Source: Pseudoneurospora amorphoporcata (lineage: Eukaryota; Ascomycota; Sordariomycetes; Sordariales; Sordariaceae). Taken from it: a DNA stretch of 64,000 nucleotides. A program made the position numbers and the translations under genes. Under the pieces are notes generated by a model. It searched no databases and was not told where the DNA came from. It saw only the letters and a list, made by a program, of their open reading frames with translations. Of the stretch, positions 56,205 through 64,000 are shown one piece after another (within the stretch, counting starts at the first letter, position 1; each line of letters starts with the position of its first letter). The stretch covers positions 34,638 through 98,637 of the forward strand of contig MU859193.1 of assembly GCA_033297205.1 (NCBI GenBank), in the 5' to 3' direction.

Positions 56205-58544
56205 TCCCCGCACCGGGCTGGACTGCTTCCCCGGTTGCCCCCAGCAGCAAAGAAATTGGCCAATTTCCCTAGCGCTTTGGTTACGCATAGACGCATGGAT
56301 AATTCCAAACCCCCTTCTTGCCGTATGCCGGAAACCGGATTAGGCCCCACTTCTCATCCGGACCGGTGCGGGTATCGGAAGCTCCACTCACGGATGTGTG
56401 GGTCATTTGTCTCGGGCCATTGGCGGGGTACGTCGGTACCTTGCAGGCCACTTCACCACTTAAAATCTGACGGCATAGGTAGAGTGCCTTTATTACTTGC
56501 AGCACTTCACCAACACCGCACGTTACTACTCGGCTTCCCAACAACACAACTTCTTGGTCCCGACACCGCATCCCATCAGCAGCACAGCTGCACTCAACAG
56601 CACGCATCAACACGGCTTTCTCAATTCCATAACTGATCACCAACCGATTCCTGGTAATTCCAAATATCGAAGAATTGGTCTGTTCGGGATTATGCGGAGC
56701 GGAGGAGGGGCCAAGTTGGTCAGTTGACCTGTCTCTCTCAACAATGCCGCCCTAATCTGATCGTTGACTGGCTTGACTGATAAGCACATCAGGGAGTCAT
56801 TGAGTCGACAGAGCCCTTCACCGCCCTCCAATCTCAGTGTGGCCCTTCAGCTCTCATCTGATGTTGCCAATACGGCTAATCACATTCGGGCAGAGACCAT
56901 ATGCAAAGGGAAACCGGTGAAAGCACCAGGACCCCCCTCATTATTCAACAGAAGAAAAGAAAAAAGGCTGGCCGGTCTGTCCTGTGGGAAATGAAACGCC
57001 ATACCGAGCGTGGACTGATTGAATGGCGAGAACATTGGCTAACCACACCCATACAGGCCAAGACGGGCAAGACGAGAGAGTGGAGGGTTGACTCCCTGGC
57101 TGTCGTCCGGTGGCTGTTTTAAGGCTCTGAGCCGCTGCATTCCGGCTCTCTTATACTTCGACAAAGGACCAATTGCGCCGAATACCAGCCCCGCGGGTCC
57201 TGCCCTTTCAGCTTCTGAAAGGTTTCTTGCGACACCCGCGGACTACGCCCCTAGCGAAGCCATAGCAAATGGTGATTACAACAGCAGCATGTAACTACGG
57301 GACCTCGCTAGCGTCGCTGCGAGCTTGCGGCTACGGCGTGTTTTCTCCGAGCGCTACACTCGCTTCATCAACGCCCTCAGCAGTTGGTGTGGGTAGCAGC
57401 TTGGCAATAATGTGCTGAAGAATTCAATGCCACTGACCAATGGTGGCAGCCGATTCCGAACATCGATCATGGCGCGAATCCTCCCCTCCAACGTGGCAAA
57501 ACACCAACTGAAGGACGACACATCATTTTATACCGGCATGAGCACATCTAATCATGGAGAAATTTGAAAGAGTCTTCCATCGGCTCACCCGAGATTGCTC
57601 AACACCGAGCCCTTCTAGACCTCCCCGGCGCCTTGGACAGACTATCGTTGCACGTTGATAATCCCATTTTACCCGTCAATGATGTCTCGTGCTCAACTGG
57701 ATTTAATTGGGGACTGGCCTCTATCTCACCGCATCGAGACCTCTTTCCGTAAATTAGACTTCCGCTGATCGTGTGTCTTCTACTCCTCAATGTCACTTCG
57801 ATCCCAACCAGTCCGCGGTGATTCTTTACTCCTGACGGGTGTGTCCTTGGGATGGCAGTGCACCTCAAAGGCTGCCAAAGATCCTTGGCATATATCAGTC
57901 CTATCCCTTTCCTCCCTAGGCTGACCACCGAGCCAGGGAGTCACACTTCGCGTAACCAAGGAAGGATGCTTGCCGCACGACCAACACTCCGCTGAGAAGC
58001 AAGCCTTCATTTGGTCCTTCCTCACCGGCTTCGGTTAGCTCGCGCCCACAAACCCGACGGCCGCCCACATTCTATAAAGGACTATACAGCGAAATAGGCC
58101 ATGCGCCGCTTCATGATAGGCTGGTGTCATGTCATGGTGTCGCAAATCGTGGGGGTGTACGTGAGACCGGCGGGAGGCATCAGTAGCCCGCAGGATCTTG
58201 CATGCCCTCTGCTGCGTATCGTGATCAAGATGAGCCGATTGGATAGGTAATCCTGTCAAAGAGGGCGCATGCAGGAGGGAAGCAACCAAGATGGCTCATC
58301 AACCTTCCATTTGTGTTCCTGGACCTACGCTACACTTACTACAGTAGGCGATCTTCACGATACACAGGTGTATCCCTTGCCGGGTGGGGATTACTGATAT
58401 GCCTTCAGCTCGCTCATTCCCATGGTCACGATGCTTCACTATCCAAAGCCCTGACGACGACAGCGGCTTTTCCAGCCGTTTCTTTGTTATCCGAGTTGTT
58501 CATTAGCTTACCACCGACGTCGATGACCTCAATAGCTCTTCACA
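56205..58544. other. long intergenic region, 2.3 kb
   Basis: No frame shows a recognisable domain. A GC-rich segment near 57297-57350 (GCTAGCGTCGCTGCGAGC...) differs from its AT-richer surroundings, but I cannot identify it. Confidence 0.4.
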
Positions 58545-60923
58545 ATGCGGTTTTTCCCCCGAACATCCGGCCTTCTCGAGGAGGTGTTTGGTGAATGCAT
58601 GGCTGCCACAAACCTGGCTGTCTCACGAGTGCTTGGCTTCCGCCATGGAACCACGGAGGTTGTTCACGAGCAAGTCATCGGAAAGAGGGATACCGGCATA
58701 TGCCAACCAACGTCGGAAGTCTCTAGACGCCATCGACAAGACAGCATCTCCATACGGACCATCGACAACTCTTATTCACCCAAGGTATCAGCGACAAGCA
58801 CTCTCATCGGTGACACCAATCATTCGACAACTTTTCCCAAGCAGTTCCCGTTGCCTTTGTCCGTGGAGGAGATCCTGACCCTTACTAAGCCAACTATCGA
58901 GAAGCTGTTTCAAGATGCCGGAAGTGTGGGTGCTTCTATAGGCGTCCTGCGCCATGGCCAACACCATTTCCTCAATGGGGGGGCCCAGGGCCTGGGGGTC
59001 CCCGTGCTTCCCGATCAGGATACGGTCCATCTTATCTCATCAATGTCGAAGCCAATCATTTCCACGGCAGTGGGCATTCTAATGGACGACTTTCCGAGGT
59101 ATCAGCTCATGTTCGATACTCCGGTCTCAACAGTCCTGCCGGAACTCAAAGGCAGTCCCGGTATACTGAAGACGTACACCAATCAGGAGCTTACCATTGC
59201 CGACTTTTTGGACCTCCGCTCCTCCTTCCAGTGGATGACAAATCTGTGGGAGATCCCCAATGGCGATATTCCATGGAAGACCCTAGACCCTGTCGTATCC
59301 CTACTACAGCATCTTCCAGCGAACGATAGCTATACGTCTGACAAGGCCTTTGTCTACAACAGGAATTACTCGAACGAGTGTTTTGCCTTGTTAGCTGCCA
59401 TTATCGAGAGGAAGACCGGGTATTCCTGGGCGGAATTTGTCACCAAAAATGTTTTGGAGCCACTTGGGATGCACAACACATTCATCGGGTTGACAGAAAT
59501 TGAGAGGAGCAACATGTCAAAGACCTTTGCCAAGTCGCATTCAGTCCAGGTGGCGGGAGTCATGCCGGAACTTCTGCAATGCGTGGACGCAGACGGACTA
59601 GTCTGCAGAAAAAAAGTTGCAGAATGGTTCGACAGACATTACGGCAACATCCCACAATCCGTCGAGGTTCGACCATCACAAGCATCAAGCGCCGGTTCTG
59701 TAGGACCATCACCTCTTGCCGCGGCAGCAGGTGTCATGTCTACCACCTCCGATCTGCTCAAGTTCTACAGCAAAATCATGGATGTCTACGACCAAAGACG
59801 AGAGGAGCGGAATAGCAAACTTCTCCCATATCCGGATCACCTCAATACCCCTCTCGAGCGCGGCATAAACCATCTCTTCTCTCACATAGAGAGCAGAATT
59901 TTTCCTGACCCATCGAGCAGCACATGCACCTACTCCGGTGGTTGGAACACCGTCACGGTGCCCATGACCCCGGAAGAGCGCAACGCTTCACCCAGACCAC
60001 GATGGCCAGGGGCAGACGGTGACAATGCTAGACGATTAGAGAGCGGTATCCAGAGCAAGATTCACGGCAATGATCTGGATTACTCCTTTTTCGTCACCAA
60101 GCCGGAAACCCAGCCTAACGTTACCGATATCAATACGAAAACCGAAAAGCCCCCACTCATCGAGCCAAGCGAGAGCAAGAAATACCTCGCCCTCTACCAC
60201 GGTGGTAACATGGTCGGCGCCACATCCTTTTGTTGGCTACTCCCCGACCATGAAACAGCCGTGGTTGTTCTTTGCAATACGCGAGGGTTCTTGCTCGATG
60301 CGGCGAATCTGAGCGGGATGTTGTTGGCCGAGTGTCTTTTCCTCGCCGAGTCAGATTCCCGGTGTGACACGGAATCCGTTGTTGCGGCTGTGAAGAGGGC
60401 TTGCGAGGACACGAAAAAGATGGCCAGGGCGATACAAATCGATTATCTGTATGATCTGGCGAGGTACGAACACACCATTGCCTTACGGTTCCGTGAACTG
60501 GACCCAGCTTCAAACAGAAGAGATACAGCGGGCTTAGAAGGGAGGTACGAACTCACACACAACGTCTTCATCACCATCACCGCAGAGCAACGGGGTTTGA
60601 TATTGCGTCTATACGGTACCGGATACGGGTACTTACTCCGCGAACTGCGCGAAGAAAACATATCAAAGCCCAATGGGCTGCAGAAGACAATGACGTTCGC
60701 CCAGCCGATGGCGGAGCTAATACCCAGCGGAGTCGGTGGGACAAACAGGTTGAAGGTAGACGACTTTGTTGTGGTGTTCAAGCGCGGAAAGGTAGGAGGG
60801 GAGTGGGGGGGATTTGAATGGAATTTTGCGAGGGATAAGACGCCTAAGAAACGACGAGGATATGGGGACACAAACCCGTACTTTTGGCGTCGGGTGAAGA
60901 AGGGGCTTAAAGTGATGGGTTGA
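58545..60923 (+). CDS. serine beta-lactamase-like hydrolase/transpeptidase
   Basis: A single exon encodes 792 residues. The class C beta-lactamase / DD-peptidase fold is indicated by SSMSK (nucleophile Ser166, Lys169 of SxxK), the Tyr-Ser-Asn motif in VYNRNYSNECF (275-277), AGVMSTTSDLLKFYSK, and a YHGGNMVGATSF third motif in place of KTG. The C-terminal ~150 residues form a separate beta-rich region (LEGRYELTHNVFITITAEQR). Fungal members act as esterases, acyltransferases or peptidases; none is implied here. The residues before about 100 are atypical, and the Met at 58599 is an alternative start. No signal peptide is evident. Confidence 0.9.
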   Translation: MRFFPRTSGLLEEVFGECMAATNLAVSRVLGFRHGTTEVVHEQVIGKRDTGICQPTSEVSRRHRQDSISIRTIDNSYSPKVSATSTLIGDTNHSTTFPKQFPLPLSVEEILTLTKPTIEKLFQDAGSVGASIGVLRHGQHHFLNGGAQGLGVPVLPDQDTVHLISSMSKPIISTAVGILMDDFPRYQLMFDTPVSTVLPELKGSPGILKTYTNQELTIADFLDLRSSFQWMTNLWEIPNGDIPWKTLDPVVSLLQHLPANDSYTSDKAFVYNRNYSNECFALLAAIIERKTGYSWAEFVTKNVLEPLGMHNTFIGLTEIERSNMSKTFAKSHSVQVAGVMPELLQCVDADGLVCRKKVAEWFDRHYGNIPQSVEVRPSQASSAGSVGPSPLAAAAGVMSTTSDLLKFYSKIMDVYDQRREERNSKLLPYPDHLNTPLERGINHLFSHIESRIFPDPSSSTCTYSGGWNTVTVPMTPEERNASPRPRWPGADGDNARRLESGIQSKIHGNDLDYSFFVTKPETQPNVTDINTKTEKPPLIEPSESKKYLALYHGGNMVGATSFCWLLPDHETAVVVLCNTRGFLLDAANLSGMLLAECLFLAESDSRCDTESVVAAVKRACEDTKKMARAIQIDYLYDLARYEHTIALRFRELDPASNRRDTAGLEGRYELTHNVFITITAEQRGLILRLYGTGYGYLLRELREENISKPNGLQKTMTFAQPMAELIPSGVGGTNRLKVDDFVVVFKRGKVGGEWGGFEWNFARDKTPKKRRGYGDTNPYFWRRVKKGLKVMG

Positions 60924-61888
60924 CTGCGTCAAGAAGCGTCAAGATATAGAATTGTTTCTGATGAGTGAAGATGGTTGTGGTGTTGGGGAGTGTCGTTTAA
61001 TGCTGGGGTGGGTGACCCAGTGGCATCATTACCTCTAGCAGTGAGTTTCCGTTCGAGCATTGTACAACTTGATTTTTTCGTTGCATTAGACGGTAGAAAG
61101 AGCGTTTACATTTTCATAGGCACGTTTCACTGCTTTGTTTCTGATTTGACGGGTGGGCCATCGCGGAGTGTCATCCGTGACCTTACAGGATCATCTGAAG
61201 CGGGACCTAGGTACACCCTCTCCATCCGGCCATGCATCCTGGATTCACATCATGAGCTGATCACTAAGATTGTTAACCAGTCGCTTGCCAGTCTGTAGGA
61301 TGTCACTGACGAGGCTGCAATACAAGAACTCGACGTCCTTCACCGTCAGTACGTGTTGGTTTAGACTTGAACGCGTTGGCTTGCCACGCACCCGTCTCCA
61401 ACCGCCTTGGCCCGTTGTGGTCTTGGGATAACAAAGCAACACCCCTTCACCCTCGACAGATTGACAATGGAACTTCCCTCCATCCCGCGTCCATTGAGTC
61501 TCCATGAAACAAGATTTCAGATTACCAACCGCACACAATGGGCATCGAACAATGACTCTTGGCTTTCAGGCACAATGAAGCGGATGCTAATAGCGACCAT
61601 GGGGCATGATAGCGGGAGCGCAACTGTGCTTCTCACCACGGACGGGTTACATGAATGAGTGAAATAACTTGTTCGGAAACCTTAACCTCAAGTAAGTTCT
61701 TGTCTTCATCTTCTACACGTTCATTTTCACTCTTTCTACTACTTGAACAAAAGTGCAGGTCACATCCAAACACTGGTACCTTATCGAGTCTGCCTTTGCC
61801 AAGAATTCAATATCTCGAGTCTCGACACTCGATAGACAGACAGATACTCGACAAGTCTACACTAAGTATCCAAAAAGACAACGAACTC
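60924..61888. other. intergenic, promoter of AA11 gene
   Basis: The open frame of the AA11 gene extends upstream to 61655 but without an ATG in a good position before 61889. No other gene was seen. Confidence 0.4.
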
Positions 61889-63841
61889 ATGATGCCCTCA
61901 ACAACCGGGGCAGCAAAGCAGGTCTTTACCCCCATCCTTCTCCCATTCCTCCTCTTCCTCACCACGTTCACCCCCTTCGTCGCCTCCCACGCTTTCATGG
62001 AAACCCCCGTTCCCTATGCTGCCCCCAAAATCGGAAACGGTCCCATCGACGGCACCAACTTCCCCTGTCAAGGTGGCGCGAGCGCCACCTACCAAATGCC
62101 CACCACCGGCTACAACATTTTCCCCCTCGGCTCCAAACAGGCTCTCGTCCTCACGGGCACCGCCGTCCACGGCGGCGGCTCCTGCCAGATCTCCATCACC
62201 TACGACAACCCGCCCACCAAGGACTCCAAGTTCAAGGTCATCAAGAGTATCGAAGGCGGCTGCATCGCCCGCGGCGAAGTCGGCAATCGCCAAGGCACCG
62301 GCGACGACACAAAAGACGCGGTGAGAGCCAACCCTGACAGCTACGAGTACACCATCCCCGAGGACATCCCCACCGGCAACGGCACCATTGCCTGGACGTG
62401 GTTCAACAAGGTCGGCAACAGAGAGATGTACATGGCTTGCGGTCCCGTACAAATCACGGGCACGGATAAGCCAAACGCCAAGGAGACCTTTGATAAACTG
62501 CCAGAAATCTTCCAGGCGAATATTGGTAACCAGTGTACTACCCCCGATAACACGGATGTGCTGTTTCCCAATCCGGGCAAATATGTCGAGAAGCTGAATG
62601 GTGCCACGACGGCGTTTGCGAGCCCGACGGGGATTGGATGCCAGAAGCCTACTGAAGGTGGTGCTGCTACTACTACTACTACTGCTGCTGCGGGAGGTGC
62701 CGGTGGTGACGGAGGTGGTGCTTGTGCGGTGACGACAAGTAAGGCTGCTGCCGGGGCTGCCTCCGTCACCACCGCGTCTGCAGTAGGCGAGAACACAGTC
62801 TCGACTGCCCCTGGTGCCTGGATCACCGTACCATCTACCGGCCCAGGTGCGAGCCTCAGCGTCTCAATCGCGACGGCGATGCCTTCTGCTTCTGCTCCTG
62901 TCTCTGTCTCCCCTGCTCCTCCAGCAAGTTCTTTCGTGTCTGCTTGCTTAGCCCCTACAGACGCCGCTACCTCCCCCTCCGTCCTCCCTACGTCCGCAGC
63001 TGCAACTGAAACTGCAGCTGCTCCCTCAGTCTCCAATACCGCCGTGCCCCCCTCAACCCTCGTAACCTCCACCATCCCCACCGCGGCCGGTGCCTCCTCC
63101 CCTCTCGCCATTGCTTCCACCTCGGGGCAGAAGCCCGAAACCATCCCTCCATCCGGCCGCTGTCCACCTGACCAAGACGGGTGGTACGTCTGCCACCTTG
63201 ATTCAAACTCCATGTACGGCAAGGCCTACTACCGCTGCGCATCAGGGCAGTGGACGGGCATGATGGCTGTTCCCCCTGGCTTGTTTTGCACAATGGCGGA
63301 CACCGCGGCCGGCAACAGCGGCGACGCGGCGGCTCGGAGTAAGCCCGAGAAGGAGCTAACACTGGAGGTGGATGAGCCGCTTGTTATTAATCCGATTGAT
63401 AAGAAGAGAACTGCGATGGCGGGAACAGGGACGATGGCGGTGATGCCGAACACTGCTGCAGGGCCTGAGGCTACCTCTACTGTCTCTACGGGAGGAGCTG
63501 TGGCACATGCGCATGCGTCTGACGCCGATAAGAGGGCTGTTGCGGATGACCTTCAAGACCAAGACCAAGACCAAGACTACTTGCCCGACTATGACAACTA
63601 CGAGGAAGAGTCGTCTTCGATCACCGAAGAACGTAGCTTGAAGGACGACTTGGAAAAAATCGCCTTGACAAAGTTGAACATTCCTCGCGGCTCCCGCGTT
63701 GTCTCTCCCTCCCCCTCTCGCCTAGATGCCAGGAGGAGGTCGAAATATCACCACAATCACGGGAAGCACAACAAACGTCAGGAAAGGGAGAGGAGGTGGG
63801 ATGCACATGAGAATACAGCTCAGAATGCGTACCTACCTTAA
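61889..63841 (+). CDS. AA11 lytic polysaccharide monooxygenase (chitin-type) with C-terminal Cys-rich module
   Basis: A single exon encodes 650 residues from ATG 61889 (61892 is equally possible). A signal peptide ends at VAS, so the mature protein starts with His34 in HAFMETPVPY, the AA11 copper-site pattern. The catalytic part includes FPCQGGASATYQMP, VHGGGSCQISITYDNPP, WTWFNKVGNREMYMACGPVQI and FQANIGNQCTTP. A ~200-residue Ala/Ser/Thr/Pro linker follows. A small Cys module then reads RCPPDQDGWYVCHLDSNSMY and YYRCASGQWTGMMAVPPG, like the X278-type module known on AA11 proteins. A charged tail follows (QDQDQDQDYLPDYDNYEEE, ending basic). A role in fungal wall remodelling or chitin use is likely. 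Confidence 0.92.
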   Translation: MMPSTTGAAKQVFTPILLPFLLFLTTFTPFVASHAFMETPVPYAAPKIGNGPIDGTNFPCQGGASATYQMPTTGYNIFPLGSKQALVLTGTAVHGGGSCQISITYDNPPTKDSKFKVIKSIEGGCIARGEVGNRQGTGDDTKDAVRANPDSYEYTIPEDIPTGNGTIAWTWFNKVGNREMYMACGPVQITGTDKPNAKETFDKLPEIFQANIGNQCTTPDNTDVLFPNPGKYVEKLNGATTAFASPTGIGCQKPTEGGAATTTTTAAAGGAGGDGGGACAVTTSKAAAGAASVTTASAVGENTVSTAPGAWITVPSTGPGASLSVSIATAMPSASAPVSVSPAPPASSFVSACLAPTDAATSPSVLPTSAAATETAAAPSVSNTAVPPSTLVTSTIPTAAGASSPLAIASTSGQKPETIPPSGRCPPDQDGWYVCHLDSNSMYGKAYYRCASGQWTGMMAVPPGLFCTMADTAAGNSGDAAARSKPEKELTLEVDEPLVINPIDKKRTAMAGTGTMAVMPNTAAGPEATSTVSTGGAVAHAHASDADKRAVADDLQDQDQDQDYLPDYDNYEEESSSITEERSLKDDLEKIALTKLNIPRGSRVVSPSPSRLDARRRSKYHHNHGKHNKRQERERRWDAHENTAQNAYLP

Positions 63842-63953
63842 TATGAAGGAGGTTATTGAAGACAATGGAAAAGCAGCACCAAGGCGAAGGAAGAAAAGGA
63901 GGGGACTGTGACAAGGGCTGTGATCAGGGCTTGGAACAGTAGTTCAAATTCAG

Positions 63954-64000
63954 CTAATAAACTTCTTTGGTCTCGAAGGCCTTGTTGATCTTCTCAACCT
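63954..64000 (-). CDS. 3' end of a minus-strand gene (partial)
   Basis: The last 47 bp read on the minus strand as VEKINKAFETKEVY followed by TAG (63954-63956). The codons are well biased. It converges on the AA11 gene, 112 bp away. The window ends before the protein can be identified. Confidence 0.45.
   Translation of the reverse strand, partial: VEKINKAFETKEVY

Noticed and set aside
62341..63222. 293-codon minus-strand frame rich in Ala/Val/Gly
   Set aside because: Antisense of the AA11 linker and catalytic end; no domain and low complexity only.
1..64000. CRISPR arrays, rRNA genes or intact transposons
   Set aside because: No regularly spaced repeats, no rRNA-like sequence, and no transposase or reverse transcriptase frame was seen; this is eukaryotic nuclear DNA.

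Overview
This is a window of nuclear DNA from a filamentous ascomycete, most likely a Sordariales member of the Chaetomium/Podospora/Neurospora kind. The signs are short spliceosomal introns (about 45-160 bp, with GTRNGT donors and CTRAC-like branch points), tRNAs with Pol III T-tracts, HET and BTB gene remnants, and a set of secreted biomass-degrading enzymes. Exon joins were worked out by hand from splice signals and frame agreement.

Layout. 0-8 kb: an unrecognised protein, tRNA-Gly(GCC), a single-span Ser/Thr-rich surface protein, a divergently transcribed GT69/CAP59-type mannosyltransferase with a frame break at its N-terminus, and a small secreted protein, also with a frame break. 8.7-24.4 kb: an accessory-looking region with an ankyrin-repeat protein, a tiny Ser-rich protein, a broken HET-domain gene, one readable and three degenerate BTB/POZ copies, and two AIG1-like P-loop GTPase genes head to head. 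25.6-38.7 kb: a conserved block with the mitochondrial elongation factor GUF1, a 1368-residue MIT-domain protein and a ten-exon LaeA-like methyltransferase. 42-52 kb: a lignocellulose patch with an intact GH10 xylanase, two AA9 lytic polysaccharide monooxygenase (LPMO) genes that are both broken, and an intact eight-exon cellobiose dehydrogenase; the initiator tRNA-Met and an intron-containing tRNA-Lys lie within and just after it. 53-64 kb: an arrestin-like protein, an unassigned coding-like stretch, a serine beta-lactamase-like hydrolase, an AA11 chitin-type LPMO, and the 3' end of one more gene.

How the parts relate. Cellobiose dehydrogenase is a known electron donor to LPMOs and GH10 opens xylan, so the 42-52 kb patch reads as an oxidative/hydrolytic plant-wall module. 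Its two local LPMOs look dead, and the cellobiose dehydrogenase must then serve LPMOs encoded elsewhere. The 13-24 kb region looks like birth-and-death evolution of recognition or signalling genes. The paired AIG1-like GTPases, one with a C-terminal membrane segment and one soluble with a repeat tail, are the best candidate here for something undescribed.
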